Assembly: GCA_017526445.1 (NCBI GenBank)
Contig: JAFXRI010000039.1
Coordinates: 1 to 56,478 of the forward strand
DNA from: Ruminococcus sp.
Lineage (GTDB): Bacteria > Bacillota > Clostridia > Oscillospirales > Ruminococcaceae
Direction of reading: 5' to 3'
DNA length: 56,478 nt
Part shown: positions 44,754 through 54,563 of the stretch, one piece after another
Position numbering within the stretch: position 1 is the stretch's first letter
How the letters are laid out: the number at the start of each line of letters is the position of its first letter
The notes under the pieces: generated by a model
Seen by the model: only the letters and a program-made list of their open reading frames with translations
What the model was told of the DNA's origin: nothing
Databases searched by the model: none
Made by a program: the position numbers and the translations under genes

Positions 44754-47700
44754 ATGAATACATACACATTTGCTGAACTGTTTGAAAAGTATAAGGATCT
44801 TATCCCTCGTGATATGGAGGACGGAAAGGTCCTGAAGCTGTATTATGACGAACCGGCCAAAACGATCGCCGTTGATGTAAGGTTCGATACGCCGCTGCCC
44901 TGGGCAAGCGTAAACAGCTGTGAGCATCAGCTCGAAAAGGCGCTGAAGCTCCGTGGGATGAAGATCAACTGTAAATATACTCCGGACAAGCTCACTGCTG
45001 ATTATTTTCCGGAGCTTATCAATTATATGAAATGCCGCTGCTCTGTGGTGAACGGCTATTTTACGGATGCAGCAGCTTCGCTTGAGTTCGGCTGCTTCAG
45101 GATCGTTCTTGCCAGGGGCGGACTGAAGATACTTGAGAAGGCTAATTTTTCCGGTATATTTAAGAACCTTGTAAGAGAGTTGTTTTCTGCTGAGATCTCT
45201 GTTGAGTTTTCGGGAGTTACCGATATTTCCGAGGAAGAACTCAACAAGGCTCACGATGAGCGCGTTAATTCTCTGCCTGTTTTTGAAGTTCAACCGTCTG
45301 AGGGCGGGAAGGCGCAGCCTGGGAATGCGGGTACGGCAGCTGCTCCTGCACCTGAATTCAGAAAGGCGGATGTTGATTTCACAAGGCTCGGTCTTCTTGC
45401 TGACGGCGCTCTTGTACTGAAAGGCTCACCTATACCTTCAAACAGTGTTATAACAGATATGAAGGATCTCCCTGAGGAGGATTCAGATATTGTATATAAC
45501 CTCTGGGGAGAGGTATTCAGCATCGATACAAGAGAGGTAAAGAACGGCGAGATGCTTATAGCCAACCTGTTTTTTACCGATTTTACATATTCTGCATCGA
45601 TCAAGATGATCGGTGGATCGCGCAGATCAAAATACAGTAAGATGACCGGCAAGGAAGAGCTGGAAGCGCTGCTTTCCAACATCAAGGTCGGTTCGACGAT
45701 CATATGCTCCGGTAAATTCGTTTTTGATAATTTTTCGCATACTCTTAATCTTGAGCCTTCCGATATTATGCTCGTCAGGCAGCAGGAACATAATGATACC
45801 TGTGAAAAGAAAAGAGTTGAGCTCCACTGTCATACCAATATGTCTGCTATGGATGCGCTTGCACCTGCGGAGAAACTTGTCGAACGTGCATATAAATGGG
45901 GGCATCAGGCAATAGCCATAACCGATCACGGCGTTGTACAGGGATTTCCCGGTGCTATGAACGCGGTTGCGGATATCAGAAAGAAGGGCGGAAGCTTCAA
46001 GGCTATTTACGGTATAGAGGCTTATGAAGTCAATAATGATCTTAATATAGTCAGAGGCTGCGACCGCAGAAGGCTTAACGGTGAGATCATTGTTTTTGAC
46101 CTTGAAACATCAGGACAGTATCACGATAAGGACAGGATCATTGAGATCGGTGCAGTGAAGCTTCGCGGACTCGAGATCGTTGACAGCTTTGATACTTTTG
46201 TCAATATTCATGAGCCGCTTACCGAGTTTATAAAGGATCTTACGAAGATAACAGATGAGATGCTGGCCGGCGGTCTTGAAGAGGCAGATGCCGTCAAAGC
46301 GTTTGTTGAATTCTGCGGCGAGAGCCCGGTGCTCGTTGCTCACAATGCAAGATTTGATACCGGCTTTCTTGATGAAGCGCTCAGAAGAAACAATATAAAG
46401 CTCAGATATACTTCGGTCGATACCGTTCCGCTTTGCAGACTTATGCTGCCGGAACTTGAAAACCATAAGCTCAATACTGTTGCAGATCACTTTTCGCTTG
46501 ATTTCAATCATCACCGCGGAAGTGACGATTCGCGTGTGCTGGGCGAGATATTTATCAGGCTTTGCAGATCTCTTGAAGAGCAGTATCCGCTGATGTCTCT
46601 GACCGTAGATATGCTCAATTCTCTGCTGGCACCGACAGATAAGGTAAAGGAACTGCCATCCTATCATCAGATCATCCTTGTAAGAAACAATACAGGACTT
46701 AAAAATCTGTACAAGCTCATTTCAATGTCAAATCTTGACTATTACAAGCGCCGCCCGAGGATCCCGAAGTCTGAGCTTGTAAAACTCAGGGAAGGGCTCA
46801 TCGTCGGAAGCGCCTGTGAAAGCGGCGAGGTCATCCAGGCTTATCTGAGAGGGGAGCCTCACGAGAAGATCAAACAGATCGCGAGCTTCTATGATTACCT
46901 CGAGATCCAGCCTCAGGGCAATAATATGTTTATGATACTCTCCGAGCGTGAACCTTATACCGAGATACATACTGAGGAACAGGTAAAGGATATAAACCGG
47001 TTTATCGTAGCGCTTGGTGAGGAGCTGGGTATCCCTGTCTGCGCAACGGGTGATGTCCATTTTATGGATAAAAAGGACGCTCAGTTCAGAGCCATAATCA
47101 TGGCTTCGCAGAAATTTGCCGATGCCGACCGTCAGCCTCCGCTTTATTTCAAGACGACTGATATTATGCTTGATGAGCTTTCATATCTCGGAAGCGAGAA
47201 GGCTATGGAGGTCGTTGTCACCAATACCAATAAGTTTGCCGATATGATCGACAAGGATCTTAAGGCTTTCCCGAACGGCACATATACACCGTTCATTGAG
47301 GGTGCTGTCAGAGAACTCCAGGTCATCTGCTGGAAAAAGGCATGCTCGATCTACGGTGACTGTGATCCGGATCAGATCGAGATCCCCGATGGAGACGAAG
47401 GGATAAATGAACCTTTCAGAGACCATATCCCTGCCGTAGTATATGACAGGCTTGACCGCGAGCTCACATCTATTATTAAGCACGGATTTGCTGTTCTCTA
47501 TATGATCTCTCAGAAGCTTGTGGCAAATTCGGTCGAGCACGGTTATCAGGTCGGTTCAAGAGGATCTGTCGGTTCATCTTTTGTTGCCTCGATGTCTGGC
47601 ATCTCCGAGGTCAATCCCTTGATGCCTCACTACGTTTGCCGCAAGTGCAGATACAGTGAGTTCGTTACTGACGGTTCGGTGGGATCCGGATATGACCTCC

Positions 47701-49235
47701 CCGAGAAAAATTGCCCCAACTGCGGCGCCTCTCTGCACAGAGACGGCCACGATATACCCTTCGAGACATTCCTTGGATTCAACGGCGACAAGGCTCCTGA
47801 TATAGATCTGAATTTCTCGGGAGATTATCAGTCCTTTGCTCATAAATATACCGAGGAATTGTTCGGCTCGGATCACGTGTTCAAAGCCGGAACGATCGGT
47901 GCTGTCGCAGAGAAGACTGCTTACGGGTATGTGCTCAAGTATCTTGAGGAAAGAGGAAGGACAGTCAACGAAGCTGAAAAGCTGCGGCTTGCAAAGGGCT
48001 GTCTGGATGTTAAAAGAACTACCGGCCAGCACCCCGGCGGAATGGTAGTAATCCCTTCGGATTATGAAGTGTATGATTTCACACCTGTCCAGCATCCTGC
48101 TGAGAAAGCGGATTCAGATATAGTAACTACACACTTTGATTTCCATTCGCTGCACGATACTATACTGAAGCTTGATGAGCTCGGACACGATGTCCCGACG
48201 CTGTACAAATATCTCGAAGATATGACCGGACTTGATATTCTTGAGATCCCAATGTCCGATGAAAAAGTGTATTCACTGTTTACATCGCCTGATGCGCTGG
48301 GTGTCACATCCGAAGAACTCGGGTGGAAAACAGGCACACTTGGTATCCCTGAAATGGGTACGAATTTTGTGTGCGGGATGCTGCTTGAGGCGAGACCTAA
48401 AAACTTCAGCGATCTGCTTCAGATCTCCGGACTTTCACACGGAACAGACGTGTGGCTCGGAAATGCGCAGGAACTTATCCACGACGGCACCTGCACCATT
48501 TCAGACGTTATCGGTACGCGTGACAGCATTATGACCTATCTTATCTATCACGGAATGGATAAGTCGCTGTCTTTTAAGATCATGGAGATAACCAGAAAAG
48601 GAAAAGCCCCTAAACTGCTGACAGAAGAAATGAAGCAGGATATGCGGGATCACAATGTCCCTGAATGGTATATAAACTCCTGCTTGAAGATAAAGTATAT
48701 GTTCCCGAAGGCTCACGCCGCTGCGTATGTTACATCGGCGATCAAGCTCTGCTGGTTCAAGATATACCGCCCGCTGGAGTTCTATGCTTCGCTGTTCACG
48801 GTCAGAGGTGAGGATTTTGAAGCCGAGACCGCTGTCAAGGGAAAACATTTCATCCAAAGACGTATCGAGGAGCTTAAAAACAAATCCAAGGATGATAAGA
48901 CTGCCAAGGAAGAGGGAGTACTCGAAACAATGCAGCTCATTTATGAAATGTGCTGCAGAGGATATGAGTTTTTGCCTGTTGATGTTTTTAAGTCCCACGC
49001 TACTATCTACCGGATCGAGGACGGTAAACTCAGACTGCCTTTCTGCTCACTCTCCGGTGTGGGTGTCAATGCTGCTGTACAGTTGTATGAAATGGCTCAA
49101 AGCGGCGATTTCATCTCTATAGAGGAATTCCAACAGAAAAGCAGCGTAAGCAGTGCTGTGATCGATACGCTTGAAAAAAACGGGGCGTTCGGCGATTTAC
49201 CTAAATCTAATCAAATTTCGCTGTTTTCATTGTAA
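44754..49235 (+). CDS. polC: DNA polymerase III PolC-type alpha subunit
   Basis: The 1493-residue Gram-positive replicase has an OB-fold region, then a PHP domain (RVELHCHTNMSAMDAL near 352). That domain is split by a DEDD exonuclease (VFDLETSG near 445, AHNARFDTGFLDEAL). A zinc module has CRKC near 962 and CPNC near 986, and the polymerase core has PDIDLNFSGDYQ near 1013. Both polymerase and proofreading motifs are present, so it should be active. It closes the long operon. It is slightly longer than B. subtilis PolC (1437). Confidence 0.97.
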   Translation: MNTYTFAELFEKYKDLIPRDMEDGKVLKLYYDEPAKTIAVDVRFDTPLPWASVNSCEHQLEKALKLRGMKINCKYTPDKLTADYFPELINYMKCRCSVVNGYFTDAAASLEFGCFRIVLARGGLKILEKANFSGIFKNLVRELFSAEISVEFSGVTDISEEELNKAHDERVNSLPVFEVQPSEGGKAQPGNAGTAAAPAPEFRKADVDFTRLGLLADGALVLKGSPIPSNSVITDMKDLPEEDSDIVYNLWGEVFSIDTREVKNGEMLIANLFFTDFTYSASIKMIGGSRRSKYSKMTGKEELEALLSNIKVGSTIICSGKFVFDNFSHTLNLEPSDIMLVRQQEHNDTCEKKRVELHCHTNMSAMDALAPAEKLVERAYKWGHQAIAITDHGVVQGFPGAMNAVADIRKKGGSFKAIYGIEAYEVNNDLNIVRGCDRRRLNGEIIVFDLETSGQYHDKDRIIEIGAVKLRGLEIVDSFDTFVNIHEPLTEFIKDLTKITDEMLAGGLEEADAVKAFVEFCGESPVLVAHNARFDTGFLDEALRRNNIKLRYTSVDTVPLCRLMLPELENHKLNTVADHFSLDFNHHRGSDDSRVLGEIFIRLCRSLEEQYPLMSLTVDMLNSLLAPTDKVKELPSYHQIILVRNNTGLKNLYKLISMSNLDYYKRRPRIPKSELVKLREGLIVGSACESGEVIQAYLRGEPHEKIKQIASFYDYLEIQPQGNNMFMILSEREPYTEIHTEEQVKDINRFIVALGEELGIPVCATGDVHFMDKKDAQFRAIIMASQKFADADRQPPLYFKTTDIMLDELSYLGSEKAMEVVVTNTNKFADMIDKDLKAFPNGTYTPFIEGAVRELQVICWKKACSIYGDCDPDQIEIPDGDEGINEPFRDHIPAVVYDRLDRELTSIIKHGFAVLYMISQKLVANSVEHGYQVGSRGSVGSSFVASMSGISEVNPLMPHYVCRKCRYSEFVTDGSVGSGYDLPEKNCPNCGASLHRDGHDIPFETFLGFNGDKAPDIDLNFSGDYQSFAHKYTEELFGSDHVFKAGTIGAVAEKTAYGYVLKYLEERGRTVNEAEKLRLAKGCLDVKRTTGQHPGGMVVIPSDYEVYDFTPVQHPAEKADSDIVTTHFDFHSLHDTILKLDELGHDVPTLYKYLEDMTGLDILEIPMSDEKVYSLFTSPDALGVTSEELGWKTGTLGIPEMGTNFVCGMLLEARPKNFSDLLQISGLSHGTDVWLGNAQELIHDGTCTISDVIGTRDSIMTYLIYHGMDKSLSFKIMEITRKGKAPKLLTEEMKQDMRDHNVPEWYINSCLKIKYMFPKAHAAAYVTSAIKLCWFKIYRPLEFYASLFTVRGEDFEAETAVKGKHFIQRRIEELKNKSKDDKTAKEEGVLETMQLIYEMCCRGYEFLPVDVFKSHATIYRIEDGKLRLPFCSLSGVGVNAAVQLYEMAQSGDFISIEEFQQKSSVSSAVIDTLEKNGAFGDLPKSNQISLFSL

Positions 49236-49262
49236 TATGCGAAAAAATTTGTTCAGGCTTGT

Positions 49263-49291
49263 TGACATTGACAGCCGGCTGTGCTATTATA
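49263..49291 (+). promoter_or_regulatory. Promoter of the histidine operon
   Basis: TTGACA at about 49263-49268, 17 bp and TATTAT; an overlapping TATAAT lies three bases further on. TTGACA is repeated directly after itself. A short ACAGCCGGCTGT palindrome lies in the spacer, and a 24-bp perfect palindrome follows the -10 box. Confidence 0.75.
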
Positions 49292-49297
49292 ATACTA

Positions 49298-49321
49298 TGC
49301 TAATATGATAACATATTAGCA
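49298..49321 (+). promoter_or_regulatory. Perfect 24-bp operator-like palindrome at the histidine operon start
   Basis: TGCTAATATG and CATATTAGCA are exact complements around ATAA and cover the predicted transcription start. Only about 30 bases separate it from hisZ, too few for a T-box. Control by a repressor is therefore likely, for example a TrpR-superfamily HisR/YerC-type protein as proposed in other Clostridia. The regulator is not encoded here. Confidence 0.65.
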
Positions 49322-49350
49322 CTTTAATTCACTAAATCGGGAGAGGGCAT

Positions 49351-50550
49351 ATGAAAAAGAATGATCTTATAACACCTGAGGGTACAAGGGACCTGCTTTT
49401 TAATGATTGTCTTGCGAGAAGAACTGTAGAAGCAAAGCTGGAGGAACTGTTCAAAAGCTTTGGCTACAGCGAAGTCGTTACACCGGGAATAGAATTCTAT
49501 GATCTTTTCAGCGGCAGTTCACGACATTTCAGACAGGAAGCGATGTATAAGCTTACCGATTCCAAGGGCAGGCTTATCGTTATCCGTCCTGATTCCACTA
49601 TACCGATCGCAAGGCTTGCGTCAACAAGGCTTGCATCTGCTGTGCTTCCGCTCAGACTGTTCTATAATCAGGCAGTATATGAAAACAATGCTCTGCTCAA
49701 AGGCCGCTCGGATGAGATCGCTCAGTCGGGCATCGAGCTTATAGGCGGCGAGGATAAGGAGCGGGCTGATTATGAATCCATGTGCCTTGCCCTTGAAGCC
49801 CTTGACAGGTTTGACAGCGATAATTTCCGGTTCGAGATCGGAGATATAGGTTATTTCAAAGAGCTTGTTGCAAAGCTTGATGTTGATGAAAGCGTAAGGG
49901 AAGAAATAAGGCTCCTTATCTCTGCGAAGAATTATCCCGCGCTTAACGATATCCTTGATGAGGTCGGTGATACGCCTGTTACGGCTTCTCTCAAAGCGCT
50001 CCCGAGACTTTTCGGAGGTATGGAAGTCTTTGATAAGGCGGACGGATTGTTCACCGATGAGAAGATCAATGCGATCCTTTCACATCTTAAAGAGGTCTAT
50101 CTGAAGCTTTCCGAACTCGGATACGGCGGAAAGATTTCTGTGGATCTCGGTATCGTCAGCCATGCCGATTATTATACCGGTATAGTCTTTAAGGGTTATC
50201 TGTCAGGTGTCGGTCAGTCTGTTCTCAAGGGAGGACGTTACGACGGCTTGCTTGGAGAATTCGGCAGGCCATGTCCGGCTGTAGGGTTCGGTGTGAACTG
50301 TGATGAAGTGGCAAATTATCTCAGGAAGAATGATCTGTCTCCGTCCATATCTGCCCCTGACTGCATAATCTATGCCGAGTCAGGACATTCGGCTGAAGCT
50401 GTTGCTTTGGCAAAAAGCCTTGTAAAGAGCGGTTCTGTTGCCGAGATAGGGCTCCATTCTACTTTGGAAGCCACAGTGGAATATGCGAAAAAGCTTGGAA
50501 TCAGGACCATTTATAAACTCGGCGATGATACTGAAAAGATAGAGCTGTAA
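49351..50550 (+). CDS. hisZ: ATP phosphoribosyltransferase regulatory subunit
   Basis: The 399-residue protein has the class II aminoacyl-tRNA-synthetase fold of HisS (TPEGTRDLLF, VTPGIEFYDLF, YRP-like VIRPDSTIPIARL, KGGRYDGLLGEFG). It lacks the anticodon-binding features of HisS. HisZ is needed by the short form of HisG, which is encoded next, and gives histidine feedback control. The start follows GGGAGAGG. First gene of the operon. Confidence 0.92.
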   Translation: MKKNDLITPEGTRDLLFNDCLARRTVEAKLEELFKSFGYSEVVTPGIEFYDLFSGSSRHFRQEAMYKLTDSKGRLIVIRPDSTIPIARLASTRLASAVLPLRLFYNQAVYENNALLKGRSDEIAQSGIELIGGEDKERADYESMCLALEALDRFDSDNFRFEIGDIGYFKELVAKLDVDESVREEIRLLISAKNYPALNDILDEVGDTPVTASLKALPRLFGGMEVFDKADGLFTDEKINAILSHLKEVYLKLSELGYGGKISVDLGIVSHADYYTGIVFKGYLSGVGQSVLKGGRYDGLLGEFGRPCPAVGFGVNCDEVANYLRKNDLSPSISAPDCIIYAESGHSAEAVALAKSLVKSGSVAEIGLHSTLEATVEYAKKLGIRTIYKLGDDTEKIEL

Positions 50551-50564
50551 GGCGGAGGGATATA

Positions 50565-51194
50565 ATGAATAAACCACTCAGGATAGCATTGACAAAAGGC
50601 AGGCTCGAAAAGGATACCGTTGGTCTGCTTGAAAAGATAGGATATGACTGTACGGCGGTCAGGGAGAAGGGAAGAAAGCTTATACTTCCTGTGCCGGACG
50701 GCAATCTTGAAGTTGTGCTTGCAAAAGCAAATGATGTTATTACTTATGTTGAACACGGTGTCTGCGATCTCGGCGTCGTCGGGAAAGATACAATAATGGA
50801 GATGCAGGGGACTTTCTTTGAGCTTGTTGATCTTGGCTTCGGAAGATGCCGTTTTGCTCTCGCCGCTAAAAAGGGTTCTTCTTTCTACGGCGGTTATAAG
50901 GTAAAGACCGTTGCAACAAAATATCCCAATATCACACGCAACTATTTTGAGAGCAAGGGAATGGATGTTGATATCGTCAAGATCGAAGGTTCGGTAGAGC
51001 TTGCACCTTTGCTTGAACTTGCCGACGGTATCGTCGATATTGTCGAGACCGGAACGACACTCAAAGAAAACGGACTCGAGGTCATTGAAGACATCGTTCC
51101 GATCTCTGCCAGGCTCATCGTTAATACGGTCAGCATGAAGCTCAGACAGCATGAGATCGAGAGTCTGGTTGACCTTGTCGAGAGCAGACTGTGA
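50565..51194 (+). CDS. hisG: ATP phosphoribosyltransferase catalytic subunit, short form
   Basis: The 209 residues lack the C-terminal regulatory domain, consistent with the HisZ-dependent form. Diagnostic segments are ALTKGRLEKDT, HGVCDLGVVGKDT, TKYPNITRNYF, and the PRPP loop DIVETGTTLKENGL. It condenses ATP with PRPP in the first step of histidine synthesis. It is 14 bases from hisZ. Confidence 0.97.
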   Translation: MNKPLRIALTKGRLEKDTVGLLEKIGYDCTAVREKGRKLILPVPDGNLEVVLAKANDVITYVEHGVCDLGVVGKDTIMEMQGTFFELVDLGFGRCRFALAAKKGSSFYGGYKVKTVATKYPNITRNYFESKGMDVDIVKIEGSVELAPLLELADGIVDIVETGTTLKENGLEVIEDIVPISARLIVNTVSMKLRQHEIESLVDLVESRL

Positions 51195-51251
51195 TATACA
51201 GCATTTTATACCTAATGATGACCGATAGTTCAAAAACAGGGAGGAAACAAT

Positions 51252-52541
51252 ATGCTCAATATAAAAAAGATATATGCTGACGTCTCGGCTGAGGAAGAGT
51301 TCTTCAGACAGGTCGAGAAGCGAAGCGGCGAGACCGATAAGAAAGTGACCGCCGTTGTCAGCGAGATCATAGAGACAGTAAGAAACGGCGGAGACAATGC
51401 CGTGAAAGCTTATACCGAGAAATTTGACGGCAAGCTGCCGCAGTACTATGAGGTCCCGAGGGACGTGATAAATGATGCTCTGACAGAAGCAGATCCTGCA
51501 TTTACTGAGGCACTTCTTAATGCCATAGAGAATATCACCGATTTTCACAGCAGACAGAAATCTCAGTCGTTTATTAATCCCAAATCCAACGGCGTTATAC
51601 TCGGACAGCGTGTCCGCGGCCTTGCGCGTGTCGGACTGTACGTTCCGGGCGGCACAGCTGCTTACCCTTCGTCCGTGCTTATGAACGCAATACCTGCTAA
51701 GATCGCGGGAGTTGGCGAGATCATTATGGTCACACCTCCGCTGAAGGACGGTACTCCAAACAAGGATATTCTTGTTGCTGCTGCACTTTGCGGCGTTGAC
51801 CGTATATTCCTTTCGGGCGGAGCTCAGGCCATTGCCGCTCTTGCATACGGAACAGAGGAGATACCTAAGGTCGATAAGATAGTCGGTCCCGGAAATATTT
51901 ATGTTGCAACAGCCAAGAAGCTTCTGTACGGTGTTGTGGATATCGATATGATCGCCGGACCGAGTGAGATACTTGTTATAGCTGATGATTCGGCAAAGGC
52001 TAAGTTCGTTGCAGCCGATCTTATGTCTCAGGCCGAGCACGACAGGCTTGCCTCCGCTATACTCGTCACAACAAGTGAGAAGCTTGCTGACGAGGTGATC
52101 AAGGAGATCGGCATACAGTCTGCCGACCTTGCTCGTAAGGAGATCATAGAAGCTTCTCTTTCGGATTACGGTGCGATCATCATCTGCGGCAGCAAGGATG
52201 AAGCCTGTGAGATCGCCAACCGCCTTGCTCCGGAGCACCTGGAGGTTCTGTTTGAGAACCCGATGGAGTACCTCGGGAAGCTTGACAATGCCGGATCGGT
52301 ATTCCTCGGAGATTACGCTCCCGAGCCGCTCGGAGACTATTATGCAGGCCCGAATCATGTCCTTCCCACCAGCGGTACCGCCAGGTTTTTCTCACCGCTC
52401 GGTGTGAACAGCTTTGAAAAACGCTCGAGCTTTATTTACTATACGGAAGAGGCTCTCCGCGAGGCAAAGGATGATATAGTCCTTGTTGCTGAGAAGGAAG
52501 GACTCACAGCTCACGCAAACGCTATCAAGGTTCGATTCTGA
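51252..52541 (+). CDS. hisD: Histidinol dehydrogenase
   Basis: The 429-residue zinc enzyme has GLYVPGGTAAYPSSVLMN, GVDRIFLSGGAQAIAALAYGT, and KIVGPGNIYVATAKK. The catalytic segments DLMSQAEHD and PEHLEV follow, and NHVLPTSGTARFFSPLGV is near the end. It oxidises histidinol to histidine in the final two steps. A 57-base gap separates it from hisG, with no structure I can see. Confidence 0.97.
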   Translation: MLNIKKIYADVSAEEEFFRQVEKRSGETDKKVTAVVSEIIETVRNGGDNAVKAYTEKFDGKLPQYYEVPRDVINDALTEADPAFTEALLNAIENITDFHSRQKSQSFINPKSNGVILGQRVRGLARVGLYVPGGTAAYPSSVLMNAIPAKIAGVGEIIMVTPPLKDGTPNKDILVAAALCGVDRIFLSGGAQAIAALAYGTEEIPKVDKIVGPGNIYVATAKKLLYGVVDIDMIAGPSEILVIADDSAKAKFVAADLMSQAEHDRLASAILVTTSEKLADEVIKEIGIQSADLARKEIIEASLSDYGAIIICGSKDEACEIANRLAPEHLEVLFENPMEYLGKLDNAGSVFLGDYAPEPLGDYYAGPNHVLPTSGTARFFSPLGVNSFEKRSSFIYYTEEALREAKDDIVLVAEKEGLTAHANAIKVRF

Positions 52542-52569
52542 AAGATATAACAAGAAAAGGAGTTTGAAC

Positions 52570-53154
52570 ATGAGAACTGCTGAAAAAACAAGAAAGACCA
52601 AGGAGACAGATATTGAAGTCAAGCTCGACCTTGACGGTTCCGGAAAGGTCCATATAGATACAGGCATCGGATTCTTTAATCATATGCTGACGGCGTTTGC
52701 TGTTCACAGCGGGATAGATCTCAGCATAACCTGCCGCGGCGATCTTGAGGTAGACGGTCATCATTCTGTCGAGGATGTAGGTATCGTTCTCGGAAAAGCC
52801 GTAGGCGAAGCACTCGGAGACAAGGCCGGTATAGAACGTTACGGCAATTTCTATGTGCCTATGGACGAGGCTCTTGCCTTCTGCGCAATGGATATAAGCG
52901 GAAGACCTTATCTGCTGTTTAATGCAGATTTCCATGATGAACGCATCGGTGAATTTGACACCTGTCTCTGCGAGGAGTTTTTCTGTGCATTTGCTTTCAA
53001 TGCCGGGATCACTCTGCACATCCGTGAGAGCTACGGCAAGAATGATCATCATATCTGTGAGGCGATATTCAAGGCTGTTGCTCATGCTTTAAAGGCTGCG
53101 ATCAAGGTAAATTCTGATGGCAGCACCTTATCGACCAAGGGAGTTCTGGAATGA
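52570..53154 (+). CDS. hisB: Imidazoleglycerol-phosphate dehydratase
   Basis: The 194-residue single-function enzyme has the two His-rich metal motifs, DGHHSVEDVG and NDHHICEAIFKA, and FFNHMLTAFAVHSG. The start at 52570 follows AAAAGGAG; the frame is open upstream into the end of hisD, but that part has no homology. Its stop overlaps the hisH start in ATGA. Confidence 0.96.
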   Translation: MRTAEKTRKTKETDIEVKLDLDGSGKVHIDTGIGFFNHMLTAFAVHSGIDLSITCRGDLEVDGHHSVEDVGIVLGKAVGEALGDKAGIERYGNFYVPMDEALAFCAMDISGRPYLLFNADFHDERIGEFDTCLCEEFFCAFAFNAGITLHIRESYGKNDHHICEAIFKAVAHALKAAIKVNSDGSTLSTKGVLE

Positions 53155-53759
53155 TTGCTATTGTTGATTACGGTGCTGGAAATATCTTTTCTGTAAAGAA
53201 CGCGCTCGACCACCTCGGAGTAGCAAATAAGCTTACTTCCGATGCAAAAGACCTTGTATCGGCCGACGGTATCATCCTGCCGGGAGTAGGCGCATTTCCC
53301 GCAGCTATGGAAATGCTTGAAAAAAGCGGTCTGGTCGGCACGATCAGGGAGCAGGCAAAAGTAAAGCCTCTGCTCGGTATATGTCTTGGGATGCAGCTGC
53401 TGTTTGAGAAGAGCTTCGAGTTCAGGGAGTGTGAAGGGCTTGGCTTTCTCAAGGGTTATGTTGACAAGATCGACGATCCAGGTCTTATCATACCTCATAT
53501 GGGCTGGAACAAGCTTGAGTATAATCATGACTGTCCGCTGTTTGATGGCCTGGACGAGTGCTATGTTTATTTTGTACACAGCTATAAGGCGTTCTGTGGG
53601 GATGAAGACCTTTATGCATACTGTGAGTACGGCAGCAGAGTAACTGCTGTTGCCGGAGACGGGAAGTTTGTTTACGGTACTCAGTTCCATCCGGAAAAAT
53701 CCGGCGCTGCCGGGTTGAAAATGCTGGAGAATTTTGCCAAAATAGTCAGGGCAGGATGA
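53151..53759 (+). CDS. hisH: Imidazole glycerol phosphate synthase glutaminase subunit
   Basis: The 202-residue class I glutamine amidotransferase has nucleophile Cys in GICLGMQLLF and the His/Glu pair in GTQFHPEKSG. DYGAGNIFSVKNAL is the usual start. It passes ammonia to HisF. It overlaps hisB by four bases. Its partner hisF is separated from it by a methyltransferase gene, and hisA is absent. Confidence 0.96.
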   Translation: MIAIVDYGAGNIFSVKNALDHLGVANKLTSDAKDLVSADGIILPGVGAFPAAMEMLEKSGLVGTIREQAKVKPLLGICLGMQLLFEKSFEFRECEGLGFLKGYVDKIDDPGLIIPHMGWNKLEYNHDCPLFDGLDECYVYFVHSYKAFCGDEDLYAYCEYGSRVTAVAGDGKFVYGTQFHPEKSGAAGLKMLENFAKIVRAG

Positions 53760-53762
53760 AAT

Positions 53763-54563
53763 ATGTTTATTAAGGATGAGCGAATAGACGGCGGAAAAGC
53801 TTTTGACTGGGGCAGGGCTTCTGCGGATTATGCTCTTTACCGTGATATATATCCGGAATCGTTCTACCGTTTTATCGCAGACAGAGGCATATGTGTCAGC
53901 GGACAGCGTGTTCTGGATATAGGCACCGGGACGGGCGTGCTCCCGAGAAATATGTATAAGTACGGTGCAAAATGGATCGGTACGGACATTTCTGATAATC
54001 AGATCGCTCAGGCCAGACAGATGTCAGAGCAGCTGGGAATGGATATAAAGTATATTGTATCGCCGGCCGAGGATCTTCCTTTTGATGATAGAAGCTTTGA
54101 TGTGATAACTGCCTGCCAGTGCTACTGGTATTTCGACCATAAAAGGACTGCTCCGCTTTTCGCAAGGCTTCTCTCTGAGAAAGGAAAGGTCGTTCTTATG
54201 CTGATGGACTGGCTTCCCTTTGAGGATGAGATCGCTGCAAAAAGTGAGGAACTTGTTTTAAAATACAATCCTCAGTGGAGCGGTAAAGGAGAAACTTTCC
54301 ACGAGCTTGCTTTGCCGGAAGAGTACATTGATCATTTTGAATTGAAGGAGTCCGCTGCATTCAGGCTTCCGGTGCATTTTACACGCGAAAGCTGGAACGG
54401 AAGGATCAAAGCGTGCCGCGGTATCGGGGCTTCGACTCTCAGTGCAGAGCAGAAGTCGGCCTGGGAAAAGGAACATATTCAAATGCTCACGGCTTATCCC
54501 GAAGAGTTTGATATCGAACACTTTGCTGCTTTTGCGATACTTGAAAAGAAACAGGTGAGATAA
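53763..54563 (+). CDS. Class I SAM-dependent methyltransferase inside the histidine operon
   Basis: The 266-residue protein has motif [14 protein letters not shown] near residue 55, [13 protein letters not shown] (motif II), and [13 protein letters not shown] in place of the usual DxxF region. It is of the UbiE/Methyltransf_11 type. The substrate is unknown. It is three bases after hisH and its stop overlaps hisF by one base (TAATG). It is thus translated within the operon, although no methylation step exists in histidine synthesis. Confidence 0.85.
   Translation: MFIKDERIDGGKAFDWGRASADYALYRDIYPESFYRFIADRGICVSGQRVLDIGTGTGVLPRNMYKYGAKWIGTDISDNQIAQARQMSEQLGMDIKYIVSPAEDLPFDDRSFDVITACQCYWYFDHKRTAPLFARLLSEKGKVVLMLMDWLPFEDEIAAKSEELVLKYNPQWSGKGETFHELALPEEYIDHFELKESAAFRLPVHFTRESWNGRIKACRGIGASTLSAEQKSAWEKEHIQMLTAYPEEFDIEHFAAFAILEKKQVR

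Noticed and set aside
49236-49350. T-box riboswitch before the histidine operon
   Set aside because: The leader after the predicted start is only about 50 bases and lacks the T-box sequence; a repressor site fits better.
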